Shown here: positions 8,273 through 17,136 of the stretch, piece by piece
How the letters are laid out: every line of letters begins with the position of its first letter
Numbering within the stretch: the stretch's first letter is position 1
Source: Lentisphaerota bacterium
GTDB lineage: Bacteria > Verrucomicrobiota > Kiritimatiellia > RFP12 > UBA1067
Length of the DNA stretch: 52,350 nt
Assembly: GCA_015061665.1 (NCBI GenBank)
Contig: SUWC01000013.1
Location: 1-52,350 of the forward strand
Reading direction: 5' to 3'
Program-made: the position numbers and the translations under genes
The notes under the pieces: generated by a model
The model's input: only the letters and a program-made list of their open reading frames with translations
Told to the model about the DNA's origin: nothing
Databases searched by the model: none

Positions 8273-11200
8273 TCAGAGACGCAGTTCGACAGAACCCGAG
8301 ACGCGGTCTCCAACCAGTCTGACGGGCCGCCCCTGCGGGCCGCCGCGCTCCGCCTTGAACAGCTTGTTGCCTATCGCAGGTATGACATGGTAAACGCCGA
8401 CGCCAAGTTCGTACGGCATTGCGTACAGATAGTTGTCTGGTCCGTCCTTCGGAGAACCGACGCCCATGTAGAGTCCATCGCGCGGAATAAAGCAGATATG
8501 CGACGCGCTCGGAGAACCGACTTCTACATCCATCCACTTCGCCTCGAACCAGCCCTTGAACGGGCGGTCCCACGATACACCCGGCACGGCATCGTTGTAC
8601 TCGTCCTTCCATACGCCCCATTTCGGACCGCGCATCCTGTTGCGCCAGATGCGATCCGGGCCTCTGCCATGCCATTTCTTCCCCAAAATATTCTGACAGG
8701 GGAAGTCGACGCCCAGCACATCAACCGCGTTCGTGCAGGAAATCGTCCAGGCGTATGTCACGCTCGCGTCGGCGTTCGTCGTGACCGTCCACTCGAACGA
8801 CGCTTCGACAGGTTCGTAGCGGCTCCCCTTCGTCTCGCCGACAAGCCGCCAGGCGATGAGACGCGGCTCGGGGATTGTGAACTCGCCGCCGCCGCGACGC
8901 GGCGGCTCGTCTTGCATCACACCGTCTCCCTCGCCCCCAAAAATCGCGCGCACCGTCGCGCAGCTTCCGCCCTCTTCGCCGTTCGGACCGACGAGCCCGT
9001 CCGGCGCGAGGTTACCGCACGCGTCGTATCGTCCGAGATCGTCGCGCCACTGCGCCTCGTCCTTCAGCGCCCAGAGGAAGCCGCCGATGCAGTTCGGATA
9101 GCGCATCATGGTAGTCCAGAAGTCCTCGAGCCCGGCGCCAAGTCCGCCGTCGTAGAGCCCGTGCTGAAATTCCGTCGGCATGAAAAGCTCGCCCGCCTTC
9201 AGCTTCTTCACGAGCCGGTCGTAGTCGGGATAGTGCTTGGTATCGATGCCATCATGGAACGCCCACGGATGAAGCACGGCGCGCTTCTGGAGATCGATCT
9301 CCTTGAACATCGCGTCAAGCTCGGTGTTCCATCCGCCTTCGTTTCCGTTGGACCAGAAGATGACTGACGGATGGTTGTGGTCGCGCTCCAGAAACACCTT
9401 CAAGTATTCTCGTCCGAGTTCCGTCCGGATCGGTTTCTGCCAGCTGCAGAATTCATCTTCAACATAAATTCCGAGTTCGTCGCAGGCATCGAGGAACGCT
9501 TCGTCCGCAGTGAGGTGCGCAATCCTCACCGCGTTCATGCTGAGCGACTTGATGAGCCGGGCGTCCTCGTAGTTCATCTCGCGCGTCAGCGTACGTCCGG
9601 TTCTCGCATTGAACGTCTGGCGATTGACACCTTTTACGACAATCTTCTTCCCGTTGACATACACACCGTCGCGCGGCCTGACTTCGACGGTTCGGAATCC
9701 AAACCGCTTCGTGACGGAATCAACCACATTCCCGTTTTCGTCCTTCAGCTCGAAAACCCGCTCGTAGAGCTTCGGATGGTCGACATCCCACGTCTCGATG
9801 TTCGTCCATTTCTCATCAATCGTCTCCTCTCGACCGTCGCTCGCCCTCACGACCGCATGTAGCGTGCCGTCGGCACGCGCGTCGATGCGCACGCACTCGA
9901 TATGCAGCTTCGGCACTGTGCGGAGCGAAACGGAGCGGAAGATGCCGCCGTAGTTCCAGAAATCGCATCGCCGCTCGCTTCTGTTCACGCTCGCATCTGA
10001 AGATTCCTTGCCGCAGTCGACTTCAAGCGTGTTTTCTCCGCCGTAATTCACGAGGTCGCTGATGTCGAACTCGAACGGAAACCACGCGCTGTGATGCGTC
10101 GGGAAAACCTTGCCGTTCACTTTAACGTTCGCCTCGGTCATCACGCCTTCGAAACGGAGCTTTACGCATCTCCCTCGCCACTCCGACGGGACAGTGAATT
10201 TGCGCAAATAGAGACCATGTTCGTCGGCGGGCTTTTCGTGTCCGTGCCACTTGTCGCCGAACTCGATGTTGTAGCCGTACTGCCACGTTCCGAATCCCTG
10301 CGTCTCCCAGCACGACGGAACCGTGATTGTCGTCTTCTCGCCCGCGCGCCGCCCGCCTGTCACCTCGAAAGACCATTCGCCATCAAGCGAAAGCGTTTCG
10401 CGCATGCCAGCGGACTTCTGCTCGTCTGCGACACGGAGGCGGATTGAAGCGGAGGGAATATTCGGTGCGGAGACGACAAGCTTCGCCTCGCCCTTCGCGC
10501 GCGCCGCGAGCGTCACGACGAGCGCGCCGTGAAACATCGTCATGCGCTGCTCGGTAAACACTTCAAGCGAAGTCGGATCGCCGTTGCAGACGCCCTTGAA
10601 CGCAAGCGCGTCGCCTTCTACCGCAAACGAGAGAGGCAGCGCTGCGTCAGGACAGACCGTGCCGTCCTTGTCTACGACCTCGACCGTCACATACGCAAGG
10701 TCGCGCGTGCCGTCGGATTCCGCAAGCGCGATCGTCTCGCGGTCGGCGGTCAATCTGAGCGCCGCCGGTGCGCCGGCCGTCTTTACGGTTTCCGTCTTTG
10801 TCGTGCCGTCAGGATAGAACGCGACGGTCTTCAGCTCGCCAGGCGCGTACACGACCTTGCGCCAGCGGAGGCGGAAACGGTCCAGGCGCGATGCCGGATT
10901 CTTGCGGATGCGTCCCTGCGACACGCCGTTCACGAAAAGTTCGGCCTCTGGCGCGTCCGTATAGACATAGACGGGCGTGACCTTCCCCTCGCGCCCCGGC
11001 CAAGTCCAGTGAGGCAAAATGTGTAGCGTGCGGACGTCCTTCCTCCAGACGCTTCGGTAGAGCCAGGCGCGATCCTTAGGAATGCCGGCAAGATCGTAGA
11101 TGCCGAAATAGCTCGACCGCGACGGCCAGTAGAGATTGTACGGTGAAGGCTCGCCGAGATAGTCGAAGCCGGTCCACACGAACTGACCGAGCGTCCACGT

Positions 11201-13657
11201 ATAATCCTCCTGCGCCGCGAGGTCGTCGTCCGCAAGATTGCTCCAGTCGATCTCGTCCGTGTCGTAGGATGAGACCTGTCCGTCGTCGTACGGCGAATCG
11301 CGGTATCTTCTCACGTCATCCGGGAAACGGTAGAATCCGCGCGTCGAAATCGCGCTGGACGTCTCCGTGCCCAGAATCGTGCCGTTCCTGGCGAACGGAC
11401 GCGTCGCCTCGTATTCGAAGATATGGTAGTTCGCGCCGGCGATGTCCTGCGCGGCAATGGTGCCGCGCTCTGCGGCACGTAGCGGGCGGTTGTTGCCGAG
11501 CGTGCACGGACGCGACGGATCGAGAGAGTGGATGAAATCCTGCATCTCCTTCACCATCGCCGGACCTTCAGGACAGACGGATTCGGAGATCTCGTTCCCG
11601 ATGGAATACATGACGACGCACGGATGGTCCCGGCACACCTTCACAAGCTGTGCAAGATCTTTTTTCCACCATTCCCTGTACCAGAGATTGTAGCCGTTTT
11701 CGACCTTCCGGCGCTTCCATGCGTCGAAACTCTCCGCCATCACCCATACGCCTTCCTCGTCGCAGATGTCCAGCATTTCCGGATTCGGCTGGTTGTGGGC
11801 CGTGCGAATCGCATTTACTCCGATTTCCTTCAAGAGCCGCAGCTGGCGGCGGAAGGCCGCAGCGTTCCATTCCGCACCGATCGATCCGAGGTCGTGATGC
11901 AGGCAAACGCCTCTGAATTTGACCTTCTCTCCGTCGATGAAAAAGCCATCCGGCGTCGATTCTATCTTCGGCAGACGCTTGCGCCGGTCGGGACGGGCGA
12001 AAACGGCCGCCTCCGGATCGTCCGAATCCAGCACGAGGTAGACGGGACGGAAAAGCCCTGCGCCCGGATACCACCGCGACGACTCCAGACGGTTGTGGAG
12101 GCGGACCTCGAGCGCATACGTACCAGGCGAAACGTCCGGCAAATCGACTTTAAAACTCGTGTAGCCGTGCTTCCACTCGCCGACTTTTGCACCATCCCAG
12201 AACACCTCCGGCTCTGACATCGCACCGCTGAACACAACCGCTGCCCGTTGCGTACCTTGGGAAATCTCGATCTTCCGCCGATACGTGCCGTCGCCGAACC
12301 ACGGCAGCGCGCCGGTGCGCCCCGTCTTTTCGCTCGCTTTCTTCTCGCCATCCTCGGCAATCGCCACAATCTGAATGTCGTTCGTCTTGTCGAACGGGCC
12401 TGAAATCGCCCAGTCGTGCGGGACGCAAACGTTCTTCCACGTTTCTCCGTCGCGCGAAAACTCCCAGCCGGACGAAAGCGGCGCCACGACGGTTGCCCGG
12501 CGCGGCGGAGTTGCCGCGAGAGCCGCGCAGAAGCGGAAGGGTTTGTCGGGATAATCGACGCGTCCGGCGAGGTCGCGAACCTTGACATAGCGCGCGGGAT
12601 CGTCAGGACGGTCCAGAAGCGAATAGCGCGTCGCGGCAGGATCAGTCCAATCGCCGGCAATCAGCTCGTCGCGGCGGAAACGCGTCGGCAGGCCGCTGTC
12701 GTCAAGATCGACGCGGCAAGAGAACGTTTCGCGTCCGAGCGGACATTTCGCACCGCCCTCTGTCATGCGCATTCCGAGAAACACGGCGCACCACTCGCCG
12801 CCGGGCGTCTGCACGAGGTCGGCGTGTCCGAAGGCCTGGAGCGGTGAATTGCGTCCACGGTCTTTGGCGGTCAGGACAGGATTCCCCGCGACATGAGTGT
12901 ACGGCCCTGTCACGCAATCGGAGACAAGGGCGATTTCCATGTGTCCCCATGCGGTTCCGCCCTGCGCATGCAAGAGCAGATACTTTCCGCCGATTTTGTA
13001 AAGGTGGGGACCTTCCGCGAAAGCGGCACCTTCGCCGAATCCGTCGGTAAGGACGTGCCTGTCTCCGAACAGACGCCCGGTTTCGAGGTCTATGCGCTGC
13101 ATCCATATCTGGCAGTGTCCGCGCCACTTCTGCTTTGACGGCTGCTGGTTCGAGAGGTACCACGCATCGTCGCCGTCAAAGAAGAGCGAGCCGTCGATGC
13201 CCGATTTCGCATCAATCTTCATCGGCTTCGACCACGGGCCTGCCGGATCCCTTGCGGTCAACAGGTAGTTCTCGGCCTTTTTGAATCCGTCGTGCCACGT
13301 GACGGTCAGATAGAAAACGCCGTTGTGATGGCGCAGCGTCGGCGCCCAGATGCCGTCGTCCGGCGTTTTGCACGGCCACGGTTCGCGCCATGCGTGGGAT
13401 ATGATTTCCCAGTGCACCATGTCTTTGGAGCGATACACCGGCAGACCGGGCGAAAGCGAAAAACTCGATGTGGCAATATAATATTCGTCACCTACGCGGC
13501 AAATCGTCGGATCGGGGTTCCCGCCGGAAAGAAGCGGAGTCGCGGAATTCTGCGCGGCACCTTCGGCGCGACACAACGCCCCGCCTCCAGCGGCGAAAAA
13601 AACTGTCGCCGCAGCGACAATTACGACAGGATGCACGATTGAGAGAATCATTTTCAT
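8273..13657 (-). CDS. GH43 / GH2 / GH2 triple glycosidase fusion
   Basis: The protein has 1794 residues with an N-terminal secretion signal (about 1-31). Residues about 40-345 are a GH43 five-bladed propeller with Asp49 (NPDP), Asp155 (GIDGS) and Glu215 (AEGPH) as the expected base, pKa modulator and acid. It resembles the xylosidase/arabinofuranosidase branch (YIATSSFSLSPGLPVY). From about 395 a GH2 beta-galactosidase-like enzyme begins without its own signal, with acid/base Glu689 (SIGNE) and nucleophile Glu765 (GTETS). A second GH2 enzyme starts near 1087 (LSLDGEWSF), with Glu1440 (NGNEGG) and Glu1496 (TEFQHG). All three active sites look intact. The GH43 lacks the C-terminal beta-sandwich common in that group. 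Leaderless start with the shared palindromic promoter. The exact sugars cleaved are inferred. Confidence 0.9.
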   Translation of the reverse strand: MKMILSIVHPVVIVAAATVFFAAGGGALCRAEGAAQNSATPLLSGGNPDPTICRVGDEYYIATSSFSLSPGLPVYRSKDMVHWEIISHAWREPWPCKTPDDGIWAPTLRHHNGVFYLTVTWHDGFKKAENYLLTARDPAGPWSKPMKIDAKSGIDGSLFFDGDDAWYLSNQQPSKQKWRGHCQIWMQRIDLETGRLFGDRHVLTDGFGEGAAFAEGPHLYKIGGKYLLLHAQGGTAWGHMEIALVSDCVTGPYTHVAGNPVLTAKDRGRNSPLQAFGHADLVQTPGGEWCAVFLGMRMTEGGAKCPLGRETFSCRVDLDDSGLPTRFRRDELIAGDWTDPAATRYSLLDRPDDPARYVKVRDLAGRVDYPDKPFRFCAALAATPPRRATVVAPLSSGWEFSRDGETWKNVCVPHDWAISGPFDKTNDIQIVAIAEDGEKKASEKTGRTGALPWFGDGTYRRKIEISQGTQRAAVVFSGAMSEPEVFWDGAKVGEWKHGYTSFKVDLPDVSPGTYALEVRLHNRLESSRWYPGAGLFRPVYLVLDSDDPEAAVFARPDRRKRLPKIESTPDGFFIDGEKVKFRGVCLHHDLGSIGAEWNAAAFRRQLRLLKEIGVNAIRTAHNQPNPEMLDICDEEGVWVMAESFDAWKRRKVENGYNLWYREWWKKDLAQLVKVCRDHPCVVMYSIGNEISESVCPEGPAMVKEMQDFIHSLDPSRPCTLGNNRPLRAAERGTIAAQDIAGANYHIFEYEATRPFARNGTILGTETSSAISTRGFYRFPDDVRRYRDSPYDDGQVSSYDTDEIDWSNLADDDLAAQEDYTWTLGQFVWTGFDYLGEPSPYNLYWPSRSSYFGIYDLAGIPKDRAWLYRSVWRKDVRTLHILPHWTWPGREGKVTPVYVYTDAPEAELFVNGVSQGRIRKNPASRLDRFRLRWRKVVYAPGELKTVAFYPDGTTKTETVKTAGAPAALRLTADRETIALAESDGTRDLAYVTVEVVDKDGTVCPDAALPLSFAVEGDALAFKGVCNGDPTSLEVFTEQRMTMFHGALVVTLAARAKGEAKLVVSAPNIPSASIRLRVADEQKSAGMRETLSLDGEWSFEVTGGRRAGEKTTITVPSCWETQGFGTWQYGYNIEFGDKWHGHEKPADEHGLYLRKFTVPSEWRGRCVKLRFEGVMTEANVKVNGKVFPTHHSAWFPFEFDISDLVNYGGENTLEVDCGKESSDASVNRSERRCDFWNYGGIFRSVSLRTVPKLHIECVRIDARADGTLHAVVRASDGREETIDEKWTNIETWDVDHPKLYERVFELKDENGNVVDSVTKRFGFRTVEVRPRDGVYVNGKKIVVKGVNRQTFNARTGRTLTREMNYEDARLIKSLSMNAVRIAHLTADEAFLDACDELGIYVEDEFCSWQKPIRTELGREYLKVFLERDHNHPSVIFWSNGNEGGWNTELDAMFKEIDLQKRAVLHPWAFHDGIDTKHYPDYDRLVKKLKAGELFMPTEFQHGLYDGGLGAGLEDFWTTMMRYPNCIGGFLWALKDEAQWRDDLGRYDACGNLAPDGLVGPNGEEGGSCATVRAIFGGEGDGVMQDEPPRRGGGEFTIPEPRLIAWRLVGETKGSRYEPVEASFEWTVTTNADASVTYAWTISCTNAVDVLGVDFPCQNILGKKWHGRGPDRIWRNRMRGPKWGVWKDEYNDAVPGVSWDRPFKGWFEAKWMDVEVGSPSASHICFIPRDGLYMGVGSPKDGPDNYLYAMPYELGVGVYHVIPAIGNKLFKAERGGPQGRPVRLVGDRVSGSVELRL

Positions 13658-13663
13658 GATTCA

Positions 13664-13706
13664 ATTATACCAAACCCGACTTCGTCATTGCTTACCCTGT
13701 CGGGTA
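13664..13706 (-). promoter_or_regulatory. GH43-GH2-GH2 promoter with TACCC-N4-GGGTA palindrome
   Basis: TATAAT (13664-13669, minus strand) is 6 nt from the ATG, and the palindrome TACCCTGTCGGGTA (13693-13706) is 23 nt further upstream. The element matches the GH27 promoter in both spacings. The surrounding sequence (taccaaac...ttcgtcattgc and tcaagacacaca) is also shared. Confidence 0.75.
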
Positions 13707-13777
13707 CTAATCAAGACACACATTCCCGCCCGGTTCTCCTGCCTTCCGTTTTGACGCTCGCCGTATTCACGTTGGGC

Positions 13778-14215
13778 TCACTTGACCGTCTTGGTGCCGG
13801 TCACGCGCCCCATCGAGTCGCGATAGGTCGTCTTGCCGTACCGGTCGGTGGTGGCGCTGCCCTGAAGCCGCCCCTGCGCGTCGCGCCACGTCGTCTTGCC
13901 GTAGCGGTCGGTCGTCATAGTGCCCTGGGTGCGTCCCATGGCGTCGCGCCACGTCGTCTTGCCGTAGCTGTCGGTGGTCATTGTACCCTGCACGCGGCCC
14001 ATCGCGTCGCGATACGTCGTCTTGCCGTAGTTGTCGGTCGTCTTCGTGCCCTGAAGCCGCCCCATCGAGTCGCGATACGTCGTCTTGCCGTAGCTGTCGG
14101 TCGTCATCGACCCCTGCACACGGCCCTGGGCGTCGCGCCAGACCGTCTTCGTGTCGGCCTGGCAGACAGCCGCCACTGCCGCCGCGAACGCAAATGCAAT
14201 TACGATTTTCTTCAT
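13778..14215 (-). CDS. small secreted protein of 21-residue tandem repeats
   Basis: The protein has 145 residues with a clear signal peptide (MKKIVIAFAFAAAVAAVCQA). The rest is five full copies and one partial copy of a 21-residue unit with the pattern T(Y/W)RD-x2-GR-x-QG-x2-TTD-x-YGKT. The unit is rich in Tyr, Trp, Arg, Thr and Gly and has no Cys after the signal. The pattern recalls YD-type beta-strand repeats but I do not recognise a family. GGGAGG precedes the ATG at normal distance, unlike the leaderless glycosidase genes on either side. It sits between GH43-GH2-GH2 and GH95 in the same orientation, so a role in glycan binding at the cell surface is possible but unproven. Confidence 0.75.
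   Translation of the reverse strand: MKKIVIAFAFAAAVAAVCQADTKTVWRDAQGRVQGSMTTDSYGKTTYRDSMGRLQGTKTTDNYGKTTYRDAMGRVQGTMTTDSYGKTTWRDAMGRTQGTMTTDRYGKTTWRDAQGRLQGSATTDRYGKTTYRDSMGRVTGTKTVK
13795..14150. repeat. 63-bp coding tandem repeat
   Basis: About 5.7 copies of a 63-bp unit encode the 21-residue protein repeat. Corresponding points lie exactly 63 bp apart (for example catcg at 14000 and 14063). Copies differ mostly at a few codons, so the array is old enough to have diverged but its length is still uniform. Confidence 0.85.
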
Positions 14216-14247
14216 TTCAGCCTCCCTTTCATGGTTTTGACGACTAG

Positions 14248-16506
14248 TTAGGGACGCAATCCTTCAGAATCTGACAAGAAAAAACAGCGGCCGTCGGGGT
14301 GGAGAAGCTCGAGTTCATAGCTGTCGCCCTGCCAGGAAAGCTTCTTGACCTTGATTCCGCCCGGGAGGAGAAGTCCCGATATGCTGCCCTTCTTCCATGA
14401 CGCGGGCTTGGCGTTGAGCACCTGGAAACCTCCGTCGGGGCCCTTCGTGATGAGCGCGTCGGCGATGATTCCGGGGAAGCCGCCGGATATGTCGATGTTG
14501 AAGAGCCAGCCCGGATCGTGCAGCGTGCCGAGCGCGTCGGTGAAGTACGTCTCCTGCAGAAGCTTGATCGCGCGCTCCATCACCGCCGCGTCGCCGACCT
14601 TCGCCGCAGCGTAGCCGATCTGCGTCACGCCGAACGCCATGTGGTTCTCCTTCTCGTGGAACGTCATGCGTGCGTCGAGCGTTTTCTTTATCGCCGCGAC
14701 GAAGACCGCGTTCGTGAGAATCTCCGCCGGCGCCTCGTCGTAGAGCGCGTAGACGTGAGAGACGTGCCGGTGGGAGTTGTTGTCCGGCGTGCCGGGAATA
14801 AGCCACTCCGCCCAGAAGCCGTCCTTCGAGACCGCGTACTTCGGCAAGCGCGCGCGCTTCTGCGCCCATTCGCGGACGCTCGCCTCGTCGCGCCCCAGAA
14901 TCTTCGCAGCCTTCGTCGCATAGTCAATGGACTGCTTGGCGACGGAGATGTCCATCGTCGGATTGTTCATGGTCGAGTACCCGCCCTTCGGGAGATCGGG
15001 ATTCATGACATCGCCCTGCGAGCGGAAGTCTCCGTGCGGAGCGTTCTCCGGCGAATAGCCAGGCGCGAAGCCGAGCGTGCCGTCCGGCATTTCCTCCATG
15101 CAGTCGCAGATGTAGTCCGCCGCATCCTTCAAAAGCGGATAGACCTTCTTCAAGACTTCGATGTCCTGAGTCGCCTCGTACCAGCGCCAGAGATAGCCCG
15201 TCATCCACCCCGCGCCGCCGTGCCACCACATCAGCTCGACGTTGCGGTAGTAGGCCGTCTCGAGTCCGGTCGTTGTGACCTGCCCCGGAATGTGGATTCC
15301 ACGCGCGTTGTAGCCCTTCTTCGCCGCCTCCTTGAAGTCCTCGTAATAGCGCATGATCCACTCGTAGAGCGATTCGTTGAACTCCGGCGTGTTGCCGCGC
15401 GTCCAGAAGCTCATCGCGCACGGCATGTTTCCGTCGACGGTGTAGCTTCCGTTGTACGGAGCGGACCAGCTTCCGGCCCAAAGTCCCTGCAGATTCGGCA
15501 GAACGCCGTCCGGACCAGTCGACGAAATGATGTTGTAGCGTCCGGCATGGAACTTGCGCACCAGATCGCGGTCTGGGAGATCGAGCGCGACGCGCCCCAT
15601 CAGCTCCTTCATCACCGGCGCGTGGCGCTCGAGAAGCCGCGCGTATCCCGTGTCCGCCGCGGCGGAAAGCTCGCGCTTCGCCGTCTCGAACATGGAGTCG
15701 GTTCCGAACGGCAGCGGATAGATTTTCACGAACACCTCGTCGCCCCTGCGGAGTCCGACAGCCTCGTATCCGTGGAACGGATTCTTCCCGTTCTCCTTGC
15801 GGAAATCGACGCGGTAGTACATGTAGCCGTCCTTCTCGCGGATGCGCTGTATCGCCGCATCGCCGCTGGGGCGTCCGTTGGAGATCGTTTCGAAACCGAC
15901 TGTGAACGGACGCCTCTTCGCGTCCTTGACCCGCATCGCGATCACGCCGTCCGTGCGCGAGGCGAATATCCTGCGCTCGTAGTCGTCGGTTCGTACGGTG
16001 CATTCGCCGCGCTCGAAGTCCGTCATGCGGCGATAGCCCGGCGCATCGCTCCACTTCGGCAGGTCCGGCGTGTCGACGACAAGGCTGACCGCGCCCATGA
16101 ACGGATCGCGCTTGAACGAATAGCCGCTTTCGTCCGACGCCTTCTGGATGACTTCGCCCCAGATTTCCTTTTCGCGTCCGGCGAGCGCCAGTTCGCGCGC
16201 CTTGTCGCGGTACTTCCCGAGCTCGAAATATCTTCCGTTCATGACGCGCGGGAGAAACAGCCGCGCGTGCGAGAGGAATATCTCCTCGTGCGCAAGTTCG
16301 CCCGGAACCATCGCGCCCATCGCGCCGTTGCCCGTCAAAAGCGACTGCTCCCATGCGCGGCTCTTGGGGACGCCCGGCCTCGCCTGCGCCGGCGTCTCGC
16401 ACACGACGCCAAGCCGAGGCGCGCGGAACTCGTCCGCAAACGCTGGGACGGAGACGAAAACCGCGGCAATCGCGGAGAGGCACAGACGGCAAAGTTTGAT
16501 TTTCAT
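14248..16506 (-). CDS. GH95 alpha-L-fucosidase-like enzyme
   Basis: The protein has 752 residues and a signal peptide (about 1-25). The order of motifs fits GH95: LLTGNGAMGAMV near 57, NLQGLWAGSW at 338, SPEN with the likely acid Glu487, HRHVSHVYALY at 579, and FNIDISGGF with the likely activating Asp672. In characterised GH95 enzymes a NIN triplet helps activate water. The aligned triplet here is DGN (358-360), so the first Asn appears to be Asp. That may change linkage or sugar preference (alpha-L-fucose versus alpha-L-galactose). It has the same palindromic, leaderless promoter as the GH27 and GH43 fusions, so all three are likely induced together. Expected to work outside the cytoplasm. 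Confidence 0.85.
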   Translation of the reverse strand: MKIKLCRLCLSAIAAVFVSVPAFADEFRAPRLGVVCETPAQARPGVPKSRAWEQSLLTGNGAMGAMVPGELAHEEIFLSHARLFLPRVMNGRYFELGKYRDKARELALAGREKEIWGEVIQKASDESGYSFKRDPFMGAVSLVVDTPDLPKWSDAPGYRRMTDFERGECTVRTDDYERRIFASRTDGVIAMRVKDAKRRPFTVGFETISNGRPSGDAAIQRIREKDGYMYYRVDFRKENGKNPFHGYEAVGLRRGDEVFVKIYPLPFGTDSMFETAKRELSAAADTGYARLLERHAPVMKELMGRVALDLPDRDLVRKFHAGRYNIISSTGPDGVLPNLQGLWAGSWSAPYNGSYTVDGNMPCAMSFWTRGNTPEFNESLYEWIMRYYEDFKEAAKKGYNARGIHIPGQVTTTGLETAYYRNVELMWWHGGAGWMTGYLWRWYEATQDIEVLKKVYPLLKDAADYICDCMEEMPDGTLGFAPGYSPENAPHGDFRSQGDVMNPDLPKGGYSTMNNPTMDISVAKQSIDYATKAAKILGRDEASVREWAQKRARLPKYAVSKDGFWAEWLIPGTPDNNSHRHVSHVYALYDEAPAEILTNAVFVAAIKKTLDARMTFHEKENHMAFGVTQIGYAAAKVGDAAVMERAIKLLQETYFTDALGTLHDPGWLFNIDISGGFPGIIADALITKGPDGGFQVLNAKPASWKKGSISGLLLPGGIKVKKLSWQGDSYELELLHPDGRCFFLSDSEGLRP

Positions 16507-16512
16507 GCCGCT

Positions 16513-16555
16513 ATTCTACCAAACCCCGCCCCCGCGGTAAATACCCAGTCGGGTA
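16513..16555 (-). promoter_or_regulatory. GH95 promoter with TACCC-N4-GGGTA palindrome
   Basis: TAGAAT (16513-16518, minus strand) lies 6 nt from the ATG and the palindrome TACCCAGTCGGGTA (16542-16555) lies 23 nt upstream. Spacings are identical to the other two sites, although the intervening 23 nt (GC-rich here) are not conserved. That argues for selection on the palindrome and its position rather than simple duplication. Confidence 0.75.
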
Positions 16556-16570
16556 CTATGGAATTTATAT

Positions 16571-17116
16571 TCACGCCGTGCGAAGGAGCTTGCGTCGCAC
16601 GCGCCAGTCGGGCATGCGCCGGTCCATCAATGCATAGAAGTCGGGGCCGTGGTTGTGGACGTCGAGATGCGTCAGCTCGTGGCAGACGATGTATTCCACA
16701 AGATCGCGCGGCTTGCCGGCAAGCATCTGCGCATACGTGACCTTGCGCTTGACCCAGTTGCAGACTCCCCAACGCGTCTTCATCCTGCGAATCTTCCACT
16801 CCACGCCAAGATGGCCAAGGTCGGCCGCCCAGCGCGAATGAAGCTCGGCAAGAAGCGTCCGAAGCTCCGCGACCTCCATCGGAGTGCATTCGCGCGGTGC
16901 AGGTGCCGGGCTCAAGAGCGCACGCCCCCTCGCCTTCATCACCCAATCCCACTTGGCGCGCAGGAACGCCTCCGCCTGCGCAAGCGTCGCGCGCCAGTAA
17001 GGCACCGTCAGCGCAACAGTCCCGTCGGGGCGAACACGCAGCACAAGATGCTTCGCCTTCCGCCGCACGACCGCAACCGGAATGCCGTCTACTAAGTTTT
17101 CGCCGTATCTAAGCAC
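16571..17116 (-). CDS. YgjP-family (M48-like) metallopeptidase-fold protein
   Basis: The protein has 181 residues. The N-terminal half resembles the YgjP/DUF45 family (LRVRPDGTVALTVPYW, then a helix with KWDWV). The C-terminal half carries the zinc motif HELTHLDVHNHGPDFY, with the two His and Glu of HExxH plus a downstream His. Members of this family are small cytoplasmic metal-dependent proteins of poorly known function. The start is GTG at 17116, preceded by GAGGGA. It lies 20 bp after the macroglobulin-like gene and is probably the last gene of that operon. The GH95 promoter lies just beyond its stop. Confidence 0.85.
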   Translation of the reverse strand: MLRYGENLVDGIPVAVVRRKAKHLVLRVRPDGTVALTVPYWRATLAQAEAFLRAKWDWVMKARGRALLSPAPAPRECTPMEVAELRTLLAELHSRWAADLGHLGVEWKIRRMKTRWGVCNWVKRKVTYAQMLAGKPRDLVEYIVCHELTHLDVHNHGPDFYALMDRRMPDWRVRRKLLRTA

Positions 17117-17136
17117 CTGGGCAGTCCCTCGGGCCC

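Noticed and set aside
13795-14150. Regular 63-bp repeat as a possible CRISPR array
   Set aside because: Repeats are directly adjacent, with no unique spacers, and encode a clean 21-residue protein repeat behind a signal peptide.
14518-16740. 740-residue plus-strand frame
   Set aside because: It is the antisense shadow of the GH95 gene, Arg/Val/Leu/Ala-rich with no recognisable motif, as expected from GC-rich codon bias.
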